DNA of 17,941 nucleotides, from positions 1 to 17,941 of the forward strand of contig KE647210.1 of assembly GCA_000447185.1 (NCBI GenBank). Reading direction: 5' to 3'. The DNA comes from Vairimorpha apis BRL 01 (taxonomy: Eukaryota; Microsporidia; Nosematidae). The translations under genes were made by a program, and so were the position numbers. This document shows positions 1-8,576 of the stretch, piece after piece. Below the pieces are notes generated by a model. That model saw only the letters and a list, made by a program, of their open reading frames with translations, did not search any database and was not told the origin of the DNA. The first letter of the stretch is position 1; each line of letters begins with the position of its first letter.

Positions 1-254
1 AAACAAATGTAATTATTGTTTATATAAACATATTAAATAATAAATTAAAAAAATAATAATAAAAATTTAAGTTGAATTTTAATAAATGCTTTAAAAAATT
101 TAAGATTTTTGAATTTTTTTCAATATTATGATTTGTAAAAAAATCAAATTTATTATTAAGATTGCGTGATTTAATTTACGACATTTATTAATACAAAATT
201 AAATCATAAGAATTTTTTGATTGTTGCAAATTTTTATTTTTAATATTTTTTTTA

Positions 255-257
255 CCC
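255..257 (+). promoter_or_regulatory. CCC start-proximal motif of the E2 gene
   Basis: CCC directly abuts the ATG at 258 within an otherwise A/T-only leader (1-254, in which I see no gene). C/G triplets this close to the start are a recognised microsporidian expression signal, so the motif supports both the lineage call and the choice of start codon. Confidence 0.6.
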
Positions 258-731
258 ATGGTGAACGGTAATAAAAATAAAAGACTTCTTTCAGAATATA
301 AAACTATGAGATCAGAGCCACCACATGGATGTAGTGCAGGTCCTAAAAAACCAGATGAATTAGACAAATGGAATGCTATAATTACTGGCCCTCCAGATTC
401 TGTATATCAAGGTGGACTTTTTGAACTTGAAATTACTTTTCCTCCAGATTATCCATTTAAACCTCCTAAAGTATATTTTAACACTAAAATATATCATTGT
501 AACATTTATAATAGAGATATTTGTCTTGATATATTAAAAAACGAGTGGAGTCCTGCTTTAACGATCGATAAAGTATTACTGAGTCTCATAGCTTTATTAC
601 AAGATCCAAATCCGGATGATCCATTGTTTAAAGAAGCAGCTGATTTATATAAGAATAATAGGCAAGAGTTTAATAGAAAAGCACGTGATTGGACAAGAAT
701 GTATGCCACTGGAATGAATGATGATAAATAA
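258..731 (+). CDS. UBC4: Ubiquitin-conjugating enzyme E2, UBC4/UBE2D-like
   Basis: This is a 157-residue single-domain E2, the enzyme that accepts ubiquitin from E1 as a thioester and passes it to E3-bound substrates. Visible landmarks are the GCSAGP segment (24-29), the YPFKPPK loop (65-71), the block around ICLDIL with catalytic Cys89, WSPALTI (97-103) and DPNPDDPL (116-123). The N-terminal helix and the GCSAGP segment fit the UBC4/UBE2D class best; the length is normal with a short acidic tail. The start is fixed by CCC abutting the ATG. Two oddities are seen: the near-invariant HPN motif reads HCN (80-82), keeping the oxyanion Asn82 but losing the proline, and the stretch from that Asn to the catalytic Cys is one residue shorter than in UBE2D, losing the usual Gly. 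The class assignment is a judgement by eye; a UBE2E-type paralogue is possible. Confidence 0.93.
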   Translation: MVNGNKNKRLLSEYKTMRSEPPHGCSAGPKKPDELDKWNAIITGPPDSVYQGGLFELEITFPPDYPFKPPKVYFNTKIYHCNIYNRDICLDILKNEWSPALTIDKVLLSLIALLQDPNPDDPLFKEAADLYKNNRQEFNRKARDWTRMYATGMNDDK

Positions 732-1063
732 AGATTATTGTATTACAAATTTAGGTATTATTTACTAAATAAAATTAAAAATAACTTAAATTTTAATTTA
801 ATATAAACATTTTTTTAAATTATTAATTCTTAAAATTATGTAAATATTTTTTGGTTTTGCGTATTAATTTAAATATATTTTTTTCTCATTTAAGTATGTT
901 TAAAAATTAATAAAGTCATACTTGTTTAAGTTTTTAATATGTTTTAGTCTATATAATATAAGTGATTTATATACATTATTATTATTTTTTGGATTTAAGA
1001 ATTTTTTTGAATGTTTTATTTAATACATAATTTTTTGACTAACTTAAATTTTTTTATCCTTTT
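732..1063. other. Intergenic spacer, A/T-rich
   Basis: This is the 332-base spacer between the E2 and NTO1-like genes. It is almost only A and T with short homopolymers. AATAAA-like strings occur but are expected by chance here. I see no gene or RNA. Confidence 0.6.
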
Positions 1064-2061
1064 ATGAAATCATTAGATATTTTAAAGAAACAAAAAATAA
1101 ATGTAAAGACTGAAATTTCAAAAGTACACTATAAGGAAAATCAACTTTATTATTGTATTGATGATACTGATAAACAAATAATAGAAAATTTTAATATTGA
1201 AGTAGATTTATTTGAACAGATTTTTGATATGTTAGAAAAGGAATGGTTTAACATTCAACAAGAAAAAATACATAATTGTGATACTTTAGAGATAGATGAT
1301 GATGATATTTGTGATGTTTGTACATATTCGGCTAATGAGGGAGATCCTTTATTAATATGTCAAGGTTGTAGTATAGCAGTACACAGAAACTGTTATGGTT
1401 CGAGTTTCTCAGAAGATGAATTTTTTCTATGTCAAAGATGTATTTATTATGATAAAGATACGACATGCATTTTTTGTCATTCGAACGATGGTCTTGTAAA
1501 AATTACTAATAATTGTAAATTCGGACATATTTTGTGCGTAATTTTTGATCCTACTGTAGATTTTGATAATCAAAATAGTAAGGAACCTATTTTTTAGACA
1601 ATTATAAAAGAGTAATCGATTCATGTGTTTTTTGTAATAAAGATTTTGGAACTAAAATTGAGTGTTCTTATGGATTATGTATGAATGTGTATCATTTAAA
1701 TTGTTCATTAGATAAAGTTTATTATGATATTAAAAATCAAATTTCATATTGTTTTGATCATGATCCGACTAAAAAAAGAAATGTTTTTTCTAGTAATGTA
1801 AGTATTAATAATATTTACAAAGGATATCAAATATGTAAATATGATATCAGTATTAGGAAAAAACTTAAAATGAAAAAATGTATACAAACAAATTATTTAG
1901 ATATTCTAAAAGAAAAGCCTAAAATTTCATGTAAAATATATAATGAGTTATGTACCTTTGTTAATAAAAGTGTACTTGATATCATATGTAAATATTGGCT
2001 TTTTAAGAAAGAGAAAACAACACGACCTTTAATTTCTAAATTGATCTATAAAAACAATTAA
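1064..2061 (+). CDS. NTO1: NTO1/BRPF-type PHD-knuckle-ePHD histone reader, one frame break
   Basis: The protein resembles the scaffold subunit of the NuA3/MOZ-type histone acetyltransferase, which reads histone H3 tails in the nucleus. It reads in one frame to a TAG at 1595-1597 and continues, still homologous, in the frame one base back. One T missing from the T6 run 1590-1595 explains this; with it the product is 332 residues. Domains in that numbering: a pre-PHD helix (about 45-64) like the one before the first PHD in BRPF; PHD1 with a full C4HC3 ligand set (C83, C86, C99, C102, H107, C110, C123, C126); a knuckle (C135, C138, H155, C158); ePHD (C188, C191, C201, C206, H211, C214, C230, H233); and a C-terminal helix (about 303-327) with the KYWLFKK block seen in NTO1/BRPF. 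No bromodomain or PWWP is present. It is much shorter than yeast Nto1. ATG 1064 is the first after an in-frame stop; only CC (1058-1059) precedes it. Family call strong; intactness uncertain. Confidence 0.85.
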
Positions 2062-3043
2062 TGATAGAAATATGATTTAGAAACAAATAAGAATCTATAC
2101 AAATAAATTACATAAATTATATTTTAGATGTTTGTTTGTAATATATTTATATTTTAAAAAAGATCATTTCTAATTGTTACTTATTAATATTTAAAATTTT
2201 ATTATATAAATGTGTTAAAGCACTTTAAAATTTGTATTTCATAAATGTATTTATTATTAAAAAAAATATGTTTATCTAATTTATACAATTGATCTTATTT
2301 AACTATTATTATTTTATAAACTCAAATTATATTATATATATTTTGTTATAAGATAAATAAAAAATAAGAAGATGAATAAATTATATATTTATTTTAATTT
2401 ATAAAAGTTAAACATTTTTTAATATAATTAGAATATATAACCTTGAAAAAAATTCTAATTGTTCATATAAGCAAAAGTAGTTTTTGATTAAAATTAAACT
2501 ATGTTATAATTTGTATTAATATTTTTTGAAAAAGTATGTGAGAGAAAGTAGTATAAACGATTATACAATGCTTATTACTAACAATAAATTTTAGAATTGA
2601 CGAAGAACTTTAATACAAGAAAGCTTTTAAATAAAATTAAAACGTTAATGAATATTTTATGTAGAAAATTACATTATTTATATTTTAAATAAAAAAATTT
2701 AACATAAAATAATATTTTTGTATAAATAATAAAATATTTTGTCCAGTTTTTACAATTTAGAAACTTTGAAAAATAAATATTCTTTTTTTTAGTTAGAAAT
2801 CATAATACATATAAATTTTTTGTTTTTAAAGTATTAGTTTCAGAAAATAATAGTAAATTTTATATATTTTAAAAAAATCAATGAAAGAAATTTTGATATA
2901 AATATTTATTATGATTTCATAAATTAGATTAAAATCAAAATTAAATAAAAATTTTGCGAATGTGATTATTTTTATGTTAACTGAATTATATATTATATAT
3001 TAACAAAAATAATTTGTAATAAAGTTAAATATTTAAAGATATT
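2062..3043. other. Gene-free A/T-rich stretch
   Basis: This is nearly 1 kb between the NTO1-like gene and PSF1. Stops are frequent in all frames. The least biased part (about 2520-2600) has one short open run without homology that I recognise. I see no RNA gene or repeat. Confidence 0.55.
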
Positions 3044-3046
3044 CCC
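3044..3046 (+). promoter_or_regulatory. CCC start-proximal motif of PSF1
   Basis: CCC lies five bases before the ATG at 3052. It supports that ATG as the true start of PSF1, rather than a start after the frame break. Confidence 0.5.
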
Positions 3047-3051
3047 TTAAA

Positions 3052-3583
3052 ATGACAAATGTTTTTGATGAAGTTTCTGGAAAAATTTTATTAGAAGAAA
3101 TATCTAATAAAACATTAAAAAAATTTAATTATAAAAATGTAAATAAAGTTAAATCACAAATTGATAGGGCTCAATTTCTTATAAGAGATATAATTGAAAA
3201 ATAAAAAAAATAAAACAGATGATTTAATGTTAAATTTTGCATTTCTAAAGTTTTATAGAGAACGATGTACTAGGATATTAAAAGCATATTTTTTCAATAG
3301 ATTACTTATGATTGATACAATTTCAGATTTACTTTCTAATGATGAAGTTGAAATTTATGAAACCATTAAAGATGCTGAAAATCGATATTATAAAATTTTC
3401 AATTTTGATTTTAACAAAAGAGAACCACCAATAGATTTATTTATTCACATTTTATGTTTAGAAGAATGTGGTGTTGTTTATGATAAAGATGAATGTATTG
3501 AATTAAGAAAAAATAGAATCTATTACATCCGAAAAAAAAGTGTTGAACATTTATTAAAAGAAAATAGTATAAAAATAATCTAA
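3052..3583 (+). CDS. PSF1: GINS complex subunit PSF1, one frame break
   Basis: PSF1 is one of four subunits of GINS, which joins Cdc45 and MCM2-7 to make the replicative helicase at the fork. The reading frame runs 50 codons from ATG 3052 to TAA 3202, then continues in the next frame to 3583. Removing one A from the A5 run 3197-3201 joins the halves into 176 residues, slightly shorter than the 196 of human PSF1. In that numbering, residues 1-50 match the N-terminal helices, 64-86 the conserved Arg/Leu-rich helix (KFYRERC, then YFFNRLL), and 122-176 the small C-terminal B domain beginning KREPPIDLFIHI and ending with the hydrophobic EHLLKENSIKII tail. The downstream half has no ATG near its 5' edge, so it is not a separate gene. 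There is no plausible GT-AG intron at the break. As GINS is essential, sequence error or slippage is more likely than true loss. Confidence 0.85.
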
Positions 3584-3628
3584 TAAATTTTTTTATTATA
3601 TGTTTTATATTAATTACTGTTATCAAAA

Positions 3629-3653
3629 TACCTATATCTATCAAATATAGGTA
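3629..3653. repeat. 9-bp inverted repeat spanning the tRNA 5' end
   Basis: TACCTATAT (3629-3637) and ATATAGGTA (3645-3653) are perfect inverted copies with a 7-base loop. The right arm includes the first four bases of the tRNA. In a leader transcript this hairpin could compete with the acceptor stem. It may also be chance. Confidence 0.5.
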
Positions 3654-3656
3654 CCT

Positions 3657-3667
3657 TGGCCGAGTGG
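3657..3667 (+). promoter_or_regulatory. RNA polymerase III A box inside the tRNA
   Basis: TGGCCGAGTGG fits the TRGCNNAGYGG A-box consensus bound by TFIIIC. It sits at the D arm of the tRNA. Confidence 0.85.
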
Positions 3668-3710
3668 TCTAAGGCGTCTGACTCAAGATCAGTTCTACAT
3701 CGTAGGCGTG

Positions 3711-3721
3711 GGTTCGAATCC
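3711..3721 (+). promoter_or_regulatory. RNA polymerase III B box inside the tRNA
   Basis: GGTTCGAATCC is an exact match to the B-box consensus and forms the T arm. Confidence 0.9.
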
Positions 3722-3732
3722 CACAGGTACCA

Positions 3733-3738
3733 TTTTTT
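3733..3738 (+). terminator. RNA polymerase III oligo-T terminator
   Basis: Six T residues directly follow the discriminator base, which is the standard pol III stop signal. Confidence 0.8.
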
Positions 3739-5571
3739 AGTATTTCTAGTAGTATTAAGATTTATATAACAAAAGTTTTTTATAATATTAAACTGTAACC
3801 TTGCTATTAAATTAATTTTTGATGTTTTTAAAAAATTAATGTTATTAAAAAATATTTTTTTTTTGAATATTTAATATATCAAAATGAAGAACTATTAAAA
3901 AATGTTTATTTTTTATAATTAAATATTTTATACAGTAAACAAGATATATTAAATGTTTTCTAAAATTTTTCCTGAACACTAAACTATTATAATTAATTAT
4001 TTAACTTAAAATTATTGATCATAAAATAATTGTAAATCTTTTAAATATTGTATAAAAAATACAATTAACAATATATATTAGGTTTAAACGTTTGAAAATG
4101 ATATAATATGTTATATCTTAAAGTAAATTAATATACAATACAAATATCAATATTAATAAATAAATATATCACTTTTAATTATGTATATGAACTATAATAT
4201 AATTAAAATCATATAAATAATATGAATTTTTTTAAACATTTACATTTTTATTGTTACATTTTACTTTTTACCTTTTGTATTATTTATCTTACTCATTTTA
4301 AGTTTAAAAAATAATGTAATTTTAAATTGTTATTAATTATATCAATAAGCATAGTTTTAAAATATATAAAACAATTATGCATTAATATATTATAAAAGTT
4401 AAAAATGTTGTTTTTATAATTTTACTATCAGAATAAAAATTTGAATGTTTGTAATAAATTTTTTTATCTAAAATTTTTATATATATTAATTTTAAAAAAA
4501 TATTTTAAGAATGTGTATAAATGTTTTTTTATATAAATTATTTTAATTACAATTTAAATAAATATATATTTAGAATTTTTTTTAACAACTATTAGAAAAA
4601 AAAATTGTTGATCTATTTTTTAAAAACAATAAATATTTATTATTAAAATTTAAATTTGGTTAATTCCTATCAAATTTATCATAACACTTATATTTTATTT
4701 TTTTGAGCTTAAAACAATTATTTTTTAGTAATCATTAAATTTTTAAACACTTCAAAAATTGATAATTATATATATCTAGTTGATACAAAAATTTTCATCA
4801 TATTCTTTTACAGTTAAAATTGAAAACTTAAAGTATTTATATTTCATCAAAACATCAAACTTAAATTATTTAAGAATAAAAGTGTATTTTGATTTTTGTG
4901 TAAAATGCATCTTTTACTACTAAACGATAGATATATTTTAATATAAATATGACTATAGTTTAATTTTGTAAATACTATATAATTAGTATTATTTTATCTT
5001 ATAAAAGCTAATTTGTAACATTGAAGAAAAATAATTTGCTAACTTTAAAATTAATTATTATTTTAACACTTTAAGGTAAATTGACTTATTTAATAAATTA
5101 TATTTAATATATTTTTATAAGAATAAAAATTGACCTATTATAATATATATAACAGAAAAGGTATTTTGAATTTTTTTCTATTTTTAAAATATTAAAACGA
5201 AATAAATATACTTTATTTTTTGTGTTCATGTAAATAATCTGATATTTACAATATATATTATATTAAATTGATTATTTCAGTTTAAAAAATAAAATATGTA
5301 TCTAAAAAATAAAAATAAAATTTTAATTTATTTTATAAAATTATCATATATTCAAAAATAATAACTAGAATATATTTTATTTTATATTTGATTATGGTTA
5401 TCTATCATAGTTTTAATAGATATATTATTTAATCAATTAAATTACAGATATTTTTTGTCAAATCCGAATTACATAAAATAATAATATTAAGATAAATTTT
5501 ATTTATTTATTACAACAATACATAAAATAACGTATATAATGTGATACATAAACTTAAAATTTTTACAAAAT
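3739..5571. other. 1.8 kb A/T desert
   Basis: The stretch between the tRNA and the 3' end of the minus-strand ARS2-like gene is A/T-dominated on both strands, with closely spaced stops in all frames. I find no gene, RNA gene or convincing repeat. Confidence 0.55.
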
Positions 5572-6576
5572 TTAATCTAAAACAATCTCTCCACTAAACA
5601 CATGATTCATGTCATAAACTACTCTTTTTTCATCTAAATTTTTAACAAAAAATGGAATATCATCAAAAGATCCATCTACTATACTAAGTACTTGAAAGTC
5701 TAAGTTGTCTATAAAAAGTAAAAAACTATTATAAATATTATTTCTCTTTTCAAGTTCATCTGCATGTTTTTTTTTATAATGTAATTCAATAAAATTAACA
5801 GATTCAAATTTTTTTTCACAATAAGCACATTTATATATTGATTCGTCTATTTTAATAATATTACTTTTTAATAAAAAATTGATTGGTACATCCTTAATAA
5901 AACTGAAATCATTATAATTTTTAATTATTTCAAGTCTTCTTTTACTAGTCTTATTCTTACATTCATTTTTACATCTAAGCATAAATTCTTCAGGACTATT
6001 AAATTCCATATTACAATTTGTGCAAAACAAAAACACATTTTTACATAAGTTTTTAGTATTGAAATCAGACAAATTTACATTATAAAATTTTGAAAGTTTA
6101 TCAGCCATTTTTTGATTTTCATCCGAATGAATATCTGAAGTAACTAAAGTCTTAAAATTTAAATGTATATGTTCATAAAATCTTTTCACCTCTTCAAAGT
6201 TAATATCATTTTCAAAAAGTGATTTTTTTATTAAAATTGATATCTTGTAGTTATCTTTTAAAAACATTTTATATTCTTTAAATATGCTTAAATCATCTTC
6301 AACACATAACCCGTTTATAATAACATATTCTACATCAGATAAAAAATTATTAACTTTAAATTTCTTTTGATTTTTTAAATATCTATCAATAAACCATGGA
6401 AATTCATAATTTTTTTGAAAAAAATCAATTAAACGCCGTTTATAAAATCCCTTGATATATTCTACATAATTTTCTTTTGGTAAAAGTTTTCTTAATTCAG
6501 ATTGAGTTACAATTTTGTTTTCATTCAAAAGAAAAAATATATCAATTCTATCATGATTATATTTTTTCGGTACCAT
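5572..6576 (-). CDS. ARS2: ARS2/SERRATE-like RNA-processing zinc-finger protein
   Basis: This intact gene encodes 334 residues. ARS2/SERRATE proteins bind the nuclear cap-binding complex and direct capped transcripts to processing, export or decay. Three regions support the call: the N-terminal block YIKGFYKRRLIDFF followed by WFIDRYL (40-67), matching the region of ARS2 rich in KRQQLxxFFxxHKDExWF; a weak domain at about 110-165 whose end (TSDIHSDENQKMADKL) resembles the NDIKLAAKL stretch after the ARS2 RRM-like fold; and a C2H2 finger with C250, C253, H266, H271 followed by a long helix containing KHADELEKR, like the ARS2 finger and its KHxEKIEE helix. A further CxxC...CxxxC set (C185, C188, C202, C206) may bind zinc. 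It is much shorter than animal ARS2 (about 870 residues) and lacks the Arg/Ser-rich ends. CCC abuts the start codon. The homology is by eye and patchy, so other nuclear C2H2 proteins cannot be excluded. Confidence 0.65.
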   Translation of the reverse strand: MVPKKYNHDRIDIFFLLNENKIVTQSELRKLLPKENYVEYIKGFYKRRLIDFFQKNYEFPWFIDRYLKNQKKFKVNNFLSDVEYVIINGLCVEDDLSIFKEYKMFLKDNYKISILIKKSLFENDINFEEVKRFYEHIHLNFKTLVTSDIHSDENQKMADKLSKFYNVNLSDFNTKNLCKNVFLFCTNCNMEFNSPEEFMLRCKNECKNKTSKRRLEIIKNYNDFSFIKDVPINFLLKSNIIKIDESIYKCAYCEKKFESVNFIELHYKKKHADELEKRNNIYNSFLLFIDNLDFQVLSIVDGSFDDIPFFVKNLDEKRVVYDMNHVFSGEIVLD

Positions 6577-6579
6577 GGG
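6577..6579 (-). promoter_or_regulatory. CCC start-proximal motif of the ARS2-like gene
   Basis: On the minus strand CCC directly precedes the ATG (GGG on the + strand). The arrangement is identical to that of the E2 gene at 255-260, where the first codons are also ATG GT. Confidence 0.6.
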
Positions 6580-6633
6580 TAAAATAATAATAAAAATATA
6601 AATATAGAAATATAATTCAAATTAATTTATAAG

Positions 6634-7300
6634 CATTGGGATTCTTCTACAAAGTTAAAAAAAGTAAAAAATCAAAATAAATTAGAAGCAAAGTATTGCT
6701 TCTGAGAATAGGAATATCTTCTGTGGACAAGAATGAAAATGTTTTTACAACGGGTTTCAAATAAATACAGCTGATTATTCAACTACTAAGTATAACCAAA
6801 GGTTGGGATTTGACTTTTTAAAAAAACTCAATTAGATAGTTAGATGTATACATCTGCTTTTTTTGTAAAAAATATAGATTTAAAAAGACTAACAAAATAA
6901 GAAGTCCTTCAGTTTAAGAGGTTGTATCTAATGACAATGCTGAAATACGAGTGGTGGATACAAGGGTATCAATTGAAATTAAAGTTTGTCATAGTAAATC
7001 TGAGACATCCTTGCTATAGAAAAAAAGAATAAAAAAACCTTAATTGTAATAATTGTAAGCGCCAGTCAAAACCATCTGACTATTGTTGAAAAGGAAAAAA
7101 TAAGAAATAATGATCTGTTGGCTAAAAAACTTAGTCAAATTTATAAATCTTGTCAAGATTTTTTCCTTATGTAATAATATGTGATAAGGTGATAACCAAG
7201 TGCCACAATAAGTAAATTTCAAAGAGCTAAAAATCCAATCTAATCTTGAGGCTTTTATACAATCTATTGTATACAAGAAGATTTAAGAGTCAATTTTTTT
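6634..7300 (+). mobile_element. Decayed non-LTR retrotransposon, C-terminal endonuclease part
   Basis: The region is less A/T-biased than its flanks and carries scattered-frame homology to the C-terminal part of LINE-type polyproteins with a restriction-like endonuclease (R4/Dong type). In order: a zinc-knuckle segment (about 6707-6832) with FCGQE and GFQINTADYSTTKYNQRLG, like the CGQEExxxHIxxGCxxL...EYxxRH region; a second frame (6840-7019) with CFFCKKYRF then SNDNAEIRVVDTRVSIEIKV, like the HWxLCKKYxF...VxENDxAKxLWD stretch; and a third frame (7004-7171) with DILAIEKKNKKTLIVIIV then IVEKEKIRNNDLLAKKLSQI, like the PDIxxxxKxxxxxxxIDVAVP and KExEKxxKYxDL endonuclease core. ATISKF and IQED further on resemble the GTISK...IQKTAILG tail. 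Many stops (such as 6915, 7017, 7172) and frame changes show it is dead. No reverse transcriptase domain is present, so it is 5'-truncated. It abuts the ARS2-like promoter. Confidence 0.72.
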
Positions 7301-7520
7301 GATTGAAAACGAGGATGTGAGTGGAATGAACCTATAGATAAAGAGATGGAAAAAACTGTAAACAAGTTAGAAGGAATATACCTGACAATTATGTTATTAT
7401 CGAAGGGCGTAAACTAAAATTAAACAAATCAAAAAAATTTTGAGATAATAAAATCGAAGAATATGAAGGTGACACTAAACTATTAATGTCACAAGGTGAA
7501 AATACCAATAAAAATGAATA
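7301..7520 (+). other. Possible tail of the retrotransposon relic
   Basis: The raised G+C continues beyond the recognisable endonuclease. Two open stretches read CEWNEPIDKEMEKTVNKLEG and, after two stops and a frame change, IEEYEGDTKLLMSQGEN. They look like former coding sequence, but I do not recognise the family. They could be the end of the same element or a second relic. No poly-A tail or target-site duplication can be recognised in this A/T background. Confidence 0.3.
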
Positions 7521-8576
7521 ATTGCAACACAGTAATTCAATAAATCTATTTTAATTTGTAATTTAAATTATTTTTAATATTTTATGTATTTGTTATAAAA
7601 ATATGTAATCGAAAATAAACCATTATTCAAAACATTGTTAGAAGATTTAAATTTAAAATTAATACTATTTATTTTGTTTAATACTGTGCAAATATATTAT
7701 AAATTAATTTTACATTTTTTTGTAAAATAAATGTAATTTAAAATAAATAATGTTTTTTAAATTAAAACATATATGCTGATTGTTGATTTTAGAAAATAAA
7801 CTTTTTTTATTTAAAATAATCTATAAACAATTATATAATCTTTAACTATAAATTCTCTTTATAAAATAAGATTTTTTGACAAAAATATTTTTTAAATTAT
7901 ATAAAACGTCATAGAACATTTGTTTATTTTAGTAAATTTAGATATTTTTTTATTAAGTTTTCTAATATAATAAATTTATAATTTTAAAATAAACATAAAT
8001 ATATAAAAATATAATGTTATTTATTTTTTTATAATTTTCTTTATATGTAAATCATTTATTAAAAGTATAAAATCTCAAAATTTAGAAAATAAAGAACGAT
8101 ATTTATGAATATAAATGTTGGTATTTTAAAAAAAATTAATTTGCTAAAAGTTTTAAGTATGTTATTTCTAAAATTAACAATGGTTATACATTTAATTAAA
8201 AAATTTAAAAGAAAATTTACTTAATATGTTAAGACTAAAATTTTTAAACATAATTTTTAACAATACTAAATTAAATCACATTTATATTTTTATAAATGAA
8301 AAAAAATTATTTTTTCAATTTTTAATATTTCATAACGATCCGTATAGTCTTATTATAATTAAATAAAGAAATACGTTTTTAGATTTAGTGTAAATATATA
8401 TTAAAAGTCAAAAAATAAATAAAAATCTATTTTGTCATTATGATTTAAAAAAAATCAAATTCAATTTTAAATATAAACACACTGAAATGCTTAAACATAA
8501 TAATTTTAATTTTTTTTAATTATTTGTTTCAATTAAGTTTTTAATTTATTTTATATAAAAAAATTTTTTTATCCAG
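7521..8576. other. 1 kb A/T desert
   Basis: This is an A/T-dominated gap between the retrotransposon relic and the first GH19-like gene. I see no open frame, RNA or structured repeat. Confidence 0.55.

Larger units (their letters stand above)
3650..3732 (+). tRNA. tRNA-Leu (anticodon CAA), type II, no intron
   Basis: All parts of a cloverleaf are visible. The 7-bp acceptor stem pairs 3650-3656 with 3725-3731, with discriminator A at 3732. The anticodon loop CTCAAGA (3682-3688) gives anticodon CAA at 3684-3686, which decodes UUG. A long variable arm has a 4-bp stem (3695-3698 with 3702-3705), and the T stem-loop runs 3708-3724. The long variable arm is typical of leucine and serine tRNAs. Positions 3677 and 3693 form a T-T mismatch at the top of the anticodon stem. 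Many eukaryotic tRNA-Leu(CAA) genes carry an intron after the anticodon; this one does not. CCA is not encoded. It lies 66 bases after PSF1 on the same strand. Confidence 0.97.

Noticed and set aside
506..709. Minus-strand open frame inside the E2 gene
   Set aside because: It is antisense to a well-conserved domain, has no homology and has no CCC-type start.
1590..1600. Canonical programmed -1 ribosomal frameshift site in the NTO1-like gene
   Set aside because: The codon phasing ATT TTT TAG does not fit X XXY YYZ with two sense codons, and no stable downstream pseudoknot is visible. Only a non-canonical slip remains possible.
1427..1624. Minus-strand open frame inside the NTO1-like gene
   Set aside because: It is antisense to the zinc-finger region and its composition follows from the sense strand.
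3441..3644. Minus-strand open frame over the PSF1 3' end
   Set aside because: It lies antisense to the conserved PSF1 B domain and runs into the spacer next to the tRNA, with no recognisable family.
3684..3690. Intron in tRNA-Leu(CAA)
   Set aside because: The anticodon loop is a normal 7 bases and the stem closes directly around it.
7040..7276. Minus-strand 78-codon open frame
   Set aside because: The plus strand of the same bases carries recognisable LINE endonuclease motifs, so this frame is a by-product of the relic.
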